Shown piece after piece: positions 1 through 10,916 of a stretch of DNA of 64,000 nucleotides. The notes under the pieces are model-generated. The model saw only the letters and a list, made by a program, of their open reading frames with translations, did no database searches and was not told the DNA's origin. Made by a program: the position numbers and the translations under genes. How positions within the stretch are numbered: position 1 is the first letter of the stretch; each line of letters starts with the position of its first letter. The DNA comes from Mesodorylaimus sp. YZB2_4 (Eukaryota > Nematoda > Enoplea > Dorylaimida > Dorylaimidae): contig JASANH010001214.1 in NCBI GenBank assembly GCA_030248295.1, forward strand, positions 1 through 64,000, given 5' to 3'.

Positions 1-171
1 ATTAACGCCTGATGAACAGCGGATTTTTTTAAACATTTAGATCTACTCAAAGGTAATTCACTCTTTTTATGGGTATTAAATGGAAAATATAGAAAACGCA
101 ACTTTTAAATTTCCCGCTCGTATCCCTATTTGATTATTACCCGTGTCTGGCCTAAAAACCCGCCGTAAAAA

Positions 172-483
172 CTAACCTGTCCGATCCATTGATAATTGTG
201 TGTCATCAAATGAGAAAAATATTTTGGTTAGTTCATCCAATCGATTTGTAGCATTCTTTAAAATTTGAGCCGGATTTTGTCCACCGACGAGATAACCCAA
301 AATTTTAAAGTTCTTTGCAATTTCATCCACCCTCGCTTTTTCTCGCGCGTTTCGACGAGATCGTTTACGGTTTTCGCGATGCTTTGAAACGTTTGCGGGA
401 ACCAGGCTAGTCAAAGTTGAAGTTTCATTAGATCTGAAATAGCCCCCAGATACTGTAATGGGGCCAGTCACACAATTAGTCAT
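172..483 (-). CDS. Divergent basic helix-loop-helix protein (103 aa as read, possibly partial)
   Basis: The reading frame carries a bHLH-like block at about residues 34-90: a basic stretch rich in Arg and Lys that contains NAREKARV, close to the group A consensus NARERxRV with its DNA-contacting Glu, then helix 1 (DEIAKNFKIL), a loop and an amphipathic helix 2 (ILKNATNRLDELTKIF). Such proteins dimerise and bind E-box DNA in the nucleus as transcription regulators. The first ATG lies 13 bases downstream of a long poly-T tract ending in ccacag, a very strong 3' splice acceptor, so the mRNA probably begins at a trans- or cis-splice there. The apparent TAG stop lies inside the sequence ACAG/GTTAGT, which is also a good splice donor, so the protein may continue in an exon beyond the left edge of the window. 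Family assignment is moderately sure; no subfamily can be named. Confidence 0.6.
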   Translation of the reverse strand: MTNCVTGPITVSGGYFRSNETSTLTSLVPANVSKHRENRKRSRRNAREKARVDEIAKNFKILGYLVGGQNPAQILKNATNRLDELTKIFFSFDDTQLSMDRTG

Positions 484-2740
484 TTAGCGCAATGGTCTGT
501 GGAAAAAAAAAAAAAAAAAAAAAAGGATTTTATTTAAAAAAATCAGTGCAAATGAAAAGTGTTTAAAATAATAAAAATACACGGTTTAAACCCAAGCCAC
601 CCACAAACCGACCTCATGATCGATCGAATGTATGTACATATTTTGCTGTAGTAGCGCTAATTGATTGAATCATGGCTGACAGGGTAAAAGACTCTTCATG
701 AAAAAGGCTAGATGGATGTTGCACCCAGCGCGCCCCATCGAAATACACTGGCAAGTTGGGATGGTAACATTGGTTTAACCATGGAGCATTCAGGTAAAAG
801 CCAATACCTTACGACGATTCTTGACCATACGAAATGTTCATGGCATCAGAGGCAACGAAACAGTTGATCTACATGACACAATATACTGTACGTACATGCT
901 TCCCTTATTCCCAATCACTGACCAACTTACTCCATGAACACGTTTTTACTACCTACATCCATCCTTCATCTCGGCACTGATGATAAAGAATTGACGGAAA
1001 AGGCGATCAAATTTCATGATAATTGGCTCATTTTTAGAAAAAGTTTTCGATAATCTGTCCGCTCGACGAATTTCCTTTCTGACGAGTCATGATGATGGAC
1101 CCAAGAGGCGGCTAAATGAATTAATGTTTCAAGCTCCTGCTTTCTTGAAGGCAAGGCATCAATCTGTATGATTTGGCTGGTCCATGCCGTGAAATTTTTT
1201 AGAGCAGTAGAAGACCTTACCACAACTATAATCATTGCATAGTGGCTCAGTCCACAAAATTATTCGCGCATCGAGTGGTCAAAATATTAATCGCACAACA
1301 CAGCCCCGTAAGGCATTTCGGGAAACGGCTATCTCTAAATCACAATAATAATGGTCAGATTCATGTACTACATATGTTTGACTAGGCAAAATCACCTCAG
1401 AGCAAACGCGTTACGCTGTACAGTAGCTGCACACTTTATTGACTGTGACTAAAGATTCTTGTGGTTTCTGCTACAGCAGCACCGTAATAATTGTCATTGG
1501 ATACCAGAAGCGGTTTTACTTGACATAACATGCTGTGGTGACATGATGAACATGATTCCAGGAAAAATGCTGAACTAAAAATATGCTGTCTGGAAGCATA
1601 TTATATGTATGCATCAGCAGGTTTTCGCAGTTGCCCGAAAAATTTCTCCCATAACAATCAATAGTTCAGGCATCCCAACGCAATGGGCTTCTTTTACAGT
1701 TTTGGAACTAGACGAACACGTCTTTTCACATTCCCAAAATGTTATTAGAATGCTGTGAGTAAAGTAGCTGAGCGCTTCCATCTTTGATCAGTTAGTTTTG
1801 ATAAGAGGGCCATGCTCGACTGGGTTGGAACATCAGTAAGAAGATGCAAAAGGGATATGCTCAAGGAACATCGCTATTGTCAAGAAATTTTATATCAAAC
1901 ATTTTTTATAAAACCACCAGCCCAGCTCTTTTCAATCAAATAAACAACCATTTTTCAAATTCGGCAAAACTGCTCGCTGACGGGCGAATCTTCTCAAGAT
2001 CTTCGTAAATAGTTTGAAAATGTTGAATATCTGAGTAGCTTGATCGATGACATTGACGATGTGATGAGTTTGAGAGATTTGATAAAATACCCCAAAGACA
2101 AAGCCTGGAACGTTTTTCGAGGTCTTGACCAAGATCAAAATTTTCCAAAGCCGTATGGTTTAGTAAAAACATTTTTGATTTCCAACTTGGCTCAGCTGCA
2201 TCAGATCGGCCTAGGGCGCCCACAATCAGAAAAAGCTAGAGTCTGAATCAGTAGCCAATTATCTCGTGATCTGAAAGATAATGGTAGACAAGCCTATAAT
2301 TTTACTGGAGAAAAAGCTCGAAACCTTGTGCTGAAAGAGCGATTTATGGCGGGATTAGCCGTGTCTGATCAACCTGATCCTAATTTAAAACTTTGGAAGA
2401 TTGCTTAGATTGACTGACCATGGTAGAGATACCTACCGTCTGTTCCAATTTGCCAAGAATCGTTTGGGATCTGCAGAGCAACTGCCGCTCACTCAGGTAT
2501 GTGACTCCAGTTCTCAGAACCTCAGGAGATGGAATCAACCCAATCATGGTAACTGAAGTAATCGAGGTAATCACACTAGTGGCACCTGCCACTAGTCCCA
2601 TAACCATCCATCTAATCCTAGTCAACCAACTCAGAACATAGTTATGGGGCAGAAAGGGGAGTTATGGGGAGGTTTCATAATGGGGAATTTCGGCTAACCT
2701 AATCGAACCAAATGACGGATCTCCTAATTTTTTAGCACTT
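484..2740. other. Gene-poor stretch, nothing recognised
   Basis: About 2.2 kb with only short open frames lacking domain-like composition. It contains the poly-T/poly-A tract at about 501-522 (part of the bHLH acceptor), a copy of the TACTGTA word near 885, and a short G-rich repetition of 'gttatgggg' around 2640-2690. I see no RNA gene or transposon ends. Confidence 0.4.
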
Positions 2741-3186
2741 GAGCATTATGACACCAGAATCTCGCATCGATGGACCAACCAGTGGTCGCAGAACAAGCTT
2801 CGACCAGGTGGCAATAGCACTGCTATGTCATCAGTTAAACCAAATGCTGTAAATCAGTTCGCATCAGTTGATCAATCACTGATCATGGAGAAAGTTTCAA
2901 CCAGTGGCAACAATGCAGCAGCAGCATCGGTCAGTTCGAATGGTGGCCAGTCTTCTGCAACGACGCGCAGAAATAATGCCCTTGTTGTCCCATCCACCTC
3001 AGATATGATTAAAGTTCTCACCGACATGATTTTCACCATGCCAGTTTCGGTCAGCTCGAATGTAGTGCCATTCAAATCAACCTCCTATGGCTCAGTCCAC
3101 ACCCACGTAATGCTTTTCCATTCATTCCCTGGTTTCTTCACTGTCACGCCTATCCAGAATGTTTTTCAAATTCTATGTAGCTGTCA

Positions 3187-3345
3187 AGTACTACTCCTCG
3201 GCGGATTGGAGGAACACCAACCGCGCCACAACCGAAACCACGTCGGGTACCCAGTGTGGCTAGTTTGCAACGTCAACCACTGGAGCCAATGCTGGAACCA
3301 CCAACATCCCCGCCCTTGGACCAATGCACCGAATAAATGCTTAAC
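3187..3345 (+). other. Proline-rich coding-like fragment, possible retroelement linker
   Basis: One frame reads as a Pro/Arg-rich segment (PRRIGGTPTAPQPKPRRVP, then LEPMLEPPTSPPLDQ) that ends in a stop, with no start codon and no clear splice signals. It lies some 450 bp upstream of the retropepsin-like fragment on the same strand. That position suggests a decayed gag-pol linker of the same element, but the composition alone does not prove it. Confidence 0.25.
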
Positions 3346-3798
3346 GAAAAGCCATTACATCGGGAAGGAAAGCACGAGTCGTCAGACCAAAATATGAATT
3401 TGTGAAACGCCCCATGGTCATCTTTGTCATATCAACATTCCTTTCGATATGGTCACTCTTTTTTAAATTTTTCTTGAATGCACTGCGTTCATGTTTAATC
3501 ACGCGTTTGTGGTTTTCTACTGACACAAAACCATTTGTATGGTCGCATGAAAAAGTTGAGGAACGATGTTGCGTGTAGGAAAAGTATCCCTCGCATCGAC
3601 TTTCTTGATGCAGAGCTGAGCGCAGGGGCGCCACATTCATACATCCCAGCCGCCGTGCCTTTCATCGACTTTTCTTATAGCAGCATTTGAGCCCGAGCAT
3701 TACTCCAAACTGGAGCTAGCAAATGCTTTATTAGTGAGGTCTTGTTCAACATACTCGCGCGAACAAGAGCAGAAGCAAAGTTTTGCTAATCATCCCCT

Positions 3799-4377
3799 AT
3801 GAAATCTATCAATGAAACGAATGCAGTGGGACGGACCCTGGTGACTTGGCGTGCTTCAGTCATGGGCAAAACATTCACTCACCCGTTCCAGCTCTTGGAT
3901 GGGTTACCTATCACCGGCATTGTTGGTCGCGACCTCATGGCAAAGATGGCCAGAGTTTCTTTCAATTTTGATCAGCGCGTGCCTTTGAGCGCGGCCATCA
4001 TGGAGCAGTACTTCGACTTTTTTTTCAGTGTGCTAGCAACTTCCATGCAGCAATAAGGAGATATGCACTCTGAATGCCTCGTTGAAGTTGCCGAGCCAGT
4101 GGTGATCCCTCGCTCAGAAAAACTCATCTGGGGTCATCTTTTCAGCCAATACAGCGACAAGGATGTGCAGTTTACAACCGACTATCACCTGACCTGCACC
4201 GACATGACCATATTAGTAGCTCATTCTTTGGGTAGAGCCACTAGAAACGAGTAACCTAACTGAGTCATGAACGCATCTCAGAACGCGATGGGTTTGATGC
4301 CAGGTACGCTGATCGGTCATGTTGATGAGGTAGCAGGAGTGATTCCTATAGATCTGCACACCATACTGTACAAGTAA
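3799..4377 (+). pseudogene. Ty3/Gypsy-like retrotransposon: remnant of aspartic protease end and linker
   Basis: The frame starting at 3799 contains FQLLDGLPITGIVGRDLMAKM followed by a hydrophobic/acidic stretch. This resembles the second half of a retropepsin, where the hydrophobic-Leu/Val-Gly-Arg-Asp-Leu motif (usually ILGRDFL) forms the flap-distal wall. The catalytic DTG is not visible upstream, so the protease is broken. After a stop at about 4056 the next frame (4063-4254, and again 4267-4377) keeps the style of the spacer between protease and reverse transcriptase in these elements, with a phrase like 'LMPGTLIGHVDEV'. Several stops interrupt it and no reverse transcriptase follows. I infer an old truncated copy. 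The neighbouring gag fragment is on the other strand and therefore from a different insertion. Confidence 0.5.
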
Positions 4378-4543
4378 AGGAGGAAAAGAAGGTACTGCCA
4401 AAGTCGGAAATAAAGTTCGACAACCCCTCACTGGCAAAACGCTGAACGTGACATGAGAAAATTCCTGATAGAATGGGCTAAAAAGAGTATATTCGCAACG
4501 ACCACACTGGACTTGAAGCCAGCTAACGTTGAGATTCAAGCTG

Positions 4544-4673
4544 GAAGTATAGTTCGATGCGATGCGTCAAATAAGCTTGCGATGCGACGTTTCAGGCACC
4601 TTTTTACATTGTCATTTGAACCAAAAGTGTCGCATCGCACGCTTATTTGACGCATCGCATCGAACTATACTTC
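4544..4673. mobile_element. 130-bp palindromic (foldback/MITE-like) element
   Basis: The first 45 bases beginning GAAGTATAGTTCGATGCGAT are repeated as their reverse complement at the other end, with about one mismatch, leaving a short (~40 bp) spacer. Such long perfect terminal inverted repeats with no coding capacity are typical of MITEs or foldback elements. I could not see a clear target-site duplication. It sits exactly between a plus-strand retroelement remnant and a minus-strand gag fragment, and the last codons of the gag frame run into it. Confidence 0.6.
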
Positions 4674-5673
4674 GGGCTTTAGCATACCATTGACACGAGC
4701 AATCACCCGCCCATACATCAGCCGCCGCGTAGGTTACCTTTCTACGGGAAGAGCGATCGCCAGCTACTTGGTGCGACACAACACGATTGACTGCGTGCCC
4801 AGTCGAGCCACCACAAACAGAAAGGGTGGCTTCGGCGCGCTCCGCAATGGTGCGCGCAGCTGACAAGAGCTGCGGATCAGCACGACGAACCTCCAGTTGC
4901 AACTGGACAGTGAGCCCAGAGATGTATTTCTCAATGAGCCAATGTTCGCCGTCCTGGAGATCAGGGAACGCAGCGGTACAGTATGCCAAACGAGCTAGAC
5001 GTTGGAAGTCGAGACTATACGCTGTGACTGTTCGTGGATCCTGCCTCAACGCCGACAACTGCGTCTTGAAGATGCTACGCTTGCCTTGCAGAAGACTTTC
5101 CAGCCAAGCGTGCTTAACCTGATCCCAAGTGCGATTCGGAATAGCAGCGACTTCATGCCACTTGGCTCGGGCTTCCCCAACCATGTACATGCTAGCCAAC
5201 GAAATGATGCGCTCCTGAGGCCAACTAGAGGCCAGGGCGTAGTCATGGTAGCGAGTGAGCCATTCGAAAGGATCCTGAGTGTCAACATTGCCATCGAAGG
5301 AAGGCAGCTTGAAGCCAGGCAGCTGTAGACTCGGCGCTGCTGGCGCATTAGCCTGCTGCACTGGTTGCGAGTCAAGTTGTGATGGAGGAAGCACAGGTTG
5401 CGGCACGGGAAGCGGTTGCATAGGTGGCGGATTCTGCTGCTGACGGTGAGTCAACACTAGCGCATTGAGCGAGGCTAGGAGAGGAACCATTGCAGCAGTG
5501 ACCGATGAAGCAACGGAAGTAGCGATCAATTGAGCAAGCCGACGCTCATCCTCAGCAAGTCTGCTACCTAGTCGCGAACCGGAAGGTGGCGGCTCTGCAT
5601 CTGTTGCATCCCCTCGACCTCCGACACGTCGTCGCGAGTCGTCGCTATGATCTGCAATACTTGCTTTTTGCAA
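4674..5673 (-). pseudogene. Retrotransposon gag-like fragment (Ty3/Gypsy type)
   Basis: A long open frame of about 330 codons. The N-terminal 120 residues are Pro/Gln-rich and low in complexity. A globular region follows with the pattern LPSFDGN..DPFEWLTRYHDYA, SWPQERIISLASMYMVGEA, AKWHEV, TWDQVKHAWLESL and FQRLARLAY. This is the arrangement of the retrotransposon gag capsid domain (Pfam Retrotrans_gag: F.G..dP..fl..fe..., w...k.af...F). There is no ATG at the natural 5' end and the zinc-knuckle and pol regions are missing, because the frame runs into the palindromic element at 4673. So it is a truncated copy, but its frame is intact for 1 kb, which suggests a fairly recent insertion. Confidence 0.65.
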
Positions 5674-5739
5674 GGTTTCTAACCATTGGGTGGATAGTGC
5701 GCGCGACTCACGATCAGTTTTTCAACTCATAGAGAGGGA

Positions 5740-5815
5740 GAAATTCGAACTGGGTCCTCCTGATCGGCAGATTGATGCTTTGTCACTGAGTCGTCCGTTG
5801 TTGAACTTCACAGTG
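5740..5815 (-). repeat. Degenerate tRNA-like sequence (A-box and B-box remnants)
   Basis: Read on the minus strand, CGACTCAGTGAC resembles a pol III A box and CAGTTCGAATTT a B box, about 35 bases apart, but the T-stem and acceptor stem do not pair. It lies just upstream of the gag frame. It could be a tRNA-derived repeat end or a tRNA pseudogene; it is not a functional tRNA. Confidence 0.25.
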
Positions 5816-5829
5816 CCGTTTTATTAGAA

Positions 5830-8729
5830 TTAAAGCAGCTGAGCGAGACTATTTAAAATTTTAGTCATAACTTCTGCGCAATGCTGTTGCTGTGACCATT
5901 GCCGCTTGAGGGGGCCTACAATTCTAGGGGTGTGGCTAGGGCAGTTGGCTCGGTGGGGAGGAGCCAGGGCAGTATAAGACCAGACCCATGAGAGAGATCA
6001 GGGCTCTCCCGTTTTCTTTCGCTCAGTTCGATTCCATATAATTTTTCTGAATTCGTGGTTGCCACCCTTCGTGTTTGTCTGGCCCATCTGGCAGACCTGC
6101 GGTGTGGGCTCGGGACTTCGATAAGCATACTCTCTAGGGACCCGGGCGGTCGTCGTTTCCCTTTGGTTACCACTGAAAGGGTCCAGGCAAGTACTTGGTT
6201 TGTCTGTGGGTAAGATCTAGGACTGTTGAGTCATCGTCGTACATTCGTAATACGACTGGGTCCGTCCACTGAATGGAGTGATCGGTGGAGCATTCGCACT
6301 ACGCCAGAGGGCAGCCAACCAAGTCTTCTGACCTAGTCCATGGCTGAAATATCATCCACAGCCTTGTTTACAGGTTTCACTGCTAACCGGCCAGTGGCAA
6401 AACGGGCTTCGGCTCACAAAAATTAAAATAAATAAAAAAGATGAGTGACATGGTGCAGGTAATTTTTTAAAAAACAATCAGATTATGCAGACTGTCGGAC
6501 TATGTCTCTGGTCCAGGAGGAGATGGGGCGCTCTTTCAATTATCGACACCTGCTCATATTTCTGCTAAAAAACTACAATTAATCACAGCAGAATTCCGGG
6601 TTTTACTCGTATCACCTCTTTGGCAACTGATCGAGGTGCTGGTCAATGACGCTCAATAAAGATTTACAGTATTATACTCTTATCCGCCTGATTTCCTTTG
6701 CCAGTAGCAGATGTCACGCGCTGTGCATAATCCAACGCAGGTTAGTGTAGACACTGCCGTCAGAGACCACTAACTAAAGAAAGTAACCGAAACCCACTAC
6801 TTATTTAAGAACCATCCCACCCTCTTCTTCTCCCCCCCCCCCCCCCCCCCCCCCTATTTCTGTTTTCTTTTCTGTTTTCCCTTCCCTCTGTCCTCCTTCT
6901 TTCTTACACACGCAACAAATAATATACTTACATTCTTTCTCCAGGAGTACAAGAGCGGTTGGTAGATTCAGTGAGGTCAGTTTTGAGTATTATGGTGGGC
7001 CGTTCAGTGAACGGTAAATGAAGTGTAAGTGTGCTTCTATGCGCATAAGACTCTACTCCAGCGTAGGTCCTTAACGCGACAGTCGGCTTCAGGCAAAACA
7101 AGCTTCGACCCAAGATGACACAAAAAACGACTGTAGGGTTGGTAATTGGGTTGTTCACGCGACCGGCGAGCCACCAAGCGACTGGCACTGTCAGACAGAA
7201 TAAAAGCCGTACAAAAGTGGAATTCATGTTGATTTTTAGTTCCTATACACCTGGAACTTCCCGAACCTGCCTCACCATTCAACTCTGGTGTCTGGTTCTA
7301 TCTACCTTCTTATTGACTCTGTCGAGGTGAATAGTTTTGTACACGTTTGACGCCTTTTTGTAGTTCGTTTGTTCAATGTGCCCGAGGGAAAAACTTAGTG
7401 AAGTCAGGCTTCTCAAATATTAGCTGCGATAGCTTCTCTACCTTTTTATTTTTTCTATGGCCTGATTGTAAAATTTGCGAGTAACTTTAGGTTTGTGACA
7501 TATTTCGCCTGCGACTCACCAAAATTTGGAGCAGTGGTTCTTTACTTATCTTTGGATTTCAGGGCTTGCACTGCATTGAAGAATAGTTTTAGAATTGGTA
7601 TTTTTTTCAATGAATTTTCTACCATTTCATGCATTTTCATGCATCTTCATGCATTTTCTACCATTTCTGCATTTTCATTCATCTTCAATGCAATGTAGAG
7701 AATGAAAGAATTAGCGAGGAATCGTACCTTGGCCTTTGTTTTTATTTGGACTCAGCCTTCTAGAGCGAGTCCCAAACTGCTTTTTTGCACACACACACGC
7801 AACACTGTACGAAGCAAGTCTATCAGCACCCCTCTCTGAATGTACCTCCACATTAGGGCATCCATGACTTGATGCTTATTTGCTCGAGCCACGTCGTGGA
7901 ATTAATTGCCACTGTTCGATAGCTGAAGCTAGCTTTCGTCTCTCCTAGGAGTCATAGGTGACCTGGGACAAACTCGTCTCCTATGCGGGTTGGCGAATGG
8001 AATGCTGGAGGTGGCCACAGTAGGCGCAATGGCTGTGCCTACAACTCTTCTGGGGAAGAAGTATCGCCAGCTTACTGTAGAATATGTTGGACAGTTGCAG
8101 TGCCTTGTGAGCAGGTGCTCTCCTTCCTCATTGACAAGAGGACAATGAAGAAAGTCACCAGTCGATTGAGTCCCCGAGAATGGTTTCAGTCCCAACAGGG
8201 CGTTGCTCACTAATTGTTGCAATTTTCACTTCGAACTGTGCTCCTCATCACCTCTGTCTTTCTTTATTCTTTTTAGCACCCGCGAAGGGATAAAAAAAAT
8301 TCTCCCGAGTAACTGGTAATTTTATTCTCAAAATCAGCGTGGACAACCCGGGCTATCAAAGGCGCGTTTCCTGCTACGAGTCGTATTTGTGTGAAACCCA
8401 TACTTTTCAGTACTCTTTGGGGATAATCAGATTTTCCAGCCGGCCCTTATCATCTGTAGTGGAGCCTTTCTCAAAATCGACCAGGCGCCATGAGGGTGCA
8501 TGCAAGAGCGCGTGAACCCGTGATGTCGATGGTAACCATGTAACCACCCAGATTTGAGAGCTCCCCAGGAGAGATGATGGGCACCTTTCTCAACGCCAGG
8601 TGTTCGGCATAGAGAGAACTTTACCGTTCTCTGACTGAGGCCGACCAGTTTCCAGCTGTCTCAAGCAAACCGAGGCGGCCAGTACTGTACAGCGCATAAA
8701 TACAAAATCTTTTTGATAGCCTCGGCGCC
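5830..8729. other. Gene-free stretch with repeat fragments and a pyrimidine tract
   Basis: No convincing gene. It holds a fragment (about 6625-6780) of the repeat family seen complete at 17.1 and 26.4 kb, a poly-C run inside a 90-bp C/T tract at about 6813-6905, and short ATGCATTTTC-type repeats at 7625-7690. Open frames around 7930-8220 are short and unrecognised. Confidence 0.4.
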
Positions 8730-9851
8730 ATGGAGAGTCTTCAATTTACGACTACTTGGAGTCTTTTTTGGTCAGACTTTGAAGAAATAGAAAACTTTGG
8801 TAGCAAAAGAAAACAATTTATTACGAGCTATAACCACGTTCCTCTCTGCTGGGAAGCTGAAATACTCGTAAATAGAGCCCGAAGTCATTACAGCTTTTCT
8901 CTAACTTATCAGCATGGTCCGACGGGAGTACCAGAAAATGTCCAGTGTAAAGTGCTCATGGACAGCACAGTTTCTGCCCTCAGACCAGACAGATCAGTGG
9001 CGATAATGAAAACGAGACGGCAAGACCAGTTGATTCTCGGCCAATGCTACAAATGGCCAGAATTCGACAATAATGACTTAGCCGTTTTGAGAACCAAATA
9101 TGGTTTCGATCAGCAAAATCCAATAGAGTATCGCATATCACTCAAAATATCACTACTTGCGTTTTTATTCGGCTTGAAAAATCCATTACCTTCTCGGCCG
9201 CCTCCAGATTGGATCCGAAAACTTTATACGGATAACGGGTCCACCGGCGTTGTGCTGATTTCAAGGGATGGAAAAATGCTTTATTGTCACTCAGTAATTG
9301 GATTTCAGTCAAAAAGTCTATACGATCGTTTTCGCAATGTGTCTCCTGACAGAGCACCAGGCGTTCTCGCGCACAGATTTAGAGATATGGGAGAAGAATC
9401 ATTGAAAATATTGATCGAATATTTGTATACTGGCAATGCTACGATCAAAGATCTATCGACTACCAGCGTAATAGAAGTGACTGACGCGGCTGGAAAGTTT
9501 GAATTGAACGAATTAAAACAAGCCTGCGCCTCTTTTCTATGGGCGCGACTAATTGAGAATCCAATTTTCTGTCATCAGGTCATAGCATTTTCAGATTCAC
9601 ACGATGATTTATATTATTTAAAACTAAGAGCGATGGAAATTTTGGAAGAAAAGTCGCATAGTTTTGTTTTCCGGAGACACGATGATTTGATCGCACTTTT
9701 TGGCGGCGGGCATCAAGGCTGGCGTTTGCAGGAAGAGTTTGGCTCTTTTAGATCACGTCGGGTAAAGCCTGACTTCCAAATCAATGATATTTTAATACTC
9801 GGAGTTTTTGTTGTAATTATTAGCTTTATCTTGTGCTGGTTCAAATCGTAA
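8730..9851 (+). CDS. BTB/POZ protein with C-terminal membrane anchor (373 aa, intronless)
   Basis: Residues 163-272 have a BTB/POZ fold pattern: a strand preceding GKMLYCHSVIGFQSKSLYDRF (the 'h.aiL...S.vF..mf' segment), then EESLKILIEYLYTGNATI (the 'f..lL.yiYtg' segment) and VTDAAGKFELNELKQAC (the 'll.aA.ky....L...C' segment). A BACK-like helical part follows to about 325. The first 140 residues (WSLFWSDF, CWEAEILVNRARSHYSFSL) may be a divergent MATH domain, as in nematode MATH-BTB proteins that recruit substrates to cullin-3. Unusually, residues 350-371 form a strong hydrophobic helix (ILILGVFVVIISFILCWF) at the extreme C terminus, predicting a tail-anchored protein facing the cytosol. The single exon and in-frame ATG after a non-coding leader make the boundaries fairly secure. 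Confidence 0.7.
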   Translation: MESLQFTTTWSLFWSDFEEIENFGSKRKQFITSYNHVPLCWEAEILVNRARSHYSFSLTYQHGPTGVPENVQCKVLMDSTVSALRPDRSVAIMKTRRQDQLILGQCYKWPEFDNNDLAVLRTKYGFDQQNPIEYRISLKISLLAFLFGLKNPLPSRPPPDWIRKLYTDNGSTGVVLISRDGKMLYCHSVIGFQSKSLYDRFRNVSPDRAPGVLAHRFRDMGEESLKILIEYLYTGNATIKDLSTTSVIEVTDAAGKFELNELKQACASFLWARLIENPIFCHQVIAFSDSHDDLYYLKLRAMEILEEKSHSFVFRRHDDLIALFGGGHQGWRLQEEFGSFRSRRVKPDFQINDILILGVFVVIISFILCWFKS

Positions 9852-10916
9852 GGCCTAGTCTTGTAAAGTCGAAGATGGAACAAACAGTTTTCTCAACCGC
9901 GCCAGACGAGCACAGGCATTAGAACTGACAAGGTACCGAAAGCGAGCCAACAGTGCAACTATCACAAACAAATACACGCAACAATAACAAGGCTCCTCGG
10001 CCGATCGCCTGATCTCTCGATCATGAAGGCCGAAAAGGTCAAAGGTATATAAACTGACAGCACAGCACAGCATAGCACGCATAACCTGTACTCCATCCCC
10101 CCTACAACATGACGGACACAGCAAGAGCAGAAAGCGCCCCCCACAGGAAGGGAAGGCACCGGAGGCCTCCCCCCCCGGAAAAAAAAAAGGGCCCCGCACT
10201 GGGAGAGGGAAAAAAACCAAGAAAAAAAGGGGGGATGTCATCTCAAAATTTTCCGTCGTGAAATACTGTAATTGACTTGGGACTTTCTGTAGGCGTTATT
10301 AGACAGTTTTTGGAGCACTCTGCTTGTTGCTTATGTATTCGACAAGAATCTCATGTATCTTTGTCTTGCAGGAAATTCCTAAAGTACAAAATTTGTAGTG
10401 ACAGCTGAAGGCATCAGCGCGATGACCGTGCAAAAGATCTCAGCCTTAGCATACCTCCTTGTCACGGAAGGCATGAGGCTGAAGCATGCTACGCCTGTTA
10501 AAAGTGTGGGCACGATCGCTTAATGACCTCAGAATGGAGTCACAGATTCCACTCGGATTCCAAAACGACTGATGCAATACTCTCCAGAATACATCATCCG
10601 ATGTCATCATACTCGTAACAAGTAGCACATGTCCTTTAAAAAAGCCAAGATACATAAAAATCACTCTTTGACTGCCGATTCTTCGTCTGTGCTTTTTAGG
10701 GTTTCTTGATCAAATTTGACCGCCAATCGCGCCTGGATCTTGCCCAACTGAGGTTTGCCGCTCTCCACTTTCGGCTGAAAAAGTGCAGTGCGCTTTTGTT
10801 TTTTGCAACATTACAATATGGGTGATTTGCATTTACTCGCTGCGTAATATTATTTTTTTTTGCATCGAAGTGTAGCAGACTTGAATTTGAGCGAACTGGA
10901 TCTGTTTCGGGATCAT
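9852..10916. other. Intergenic, low-complexity A/G-rich and C-rich runs
   Basis: No gene recognised. At 10150-10240 there are short poly-C, poly-A and poly-G runs. A TACTGTA word occurs at about 10265. Confidence 0.4.
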
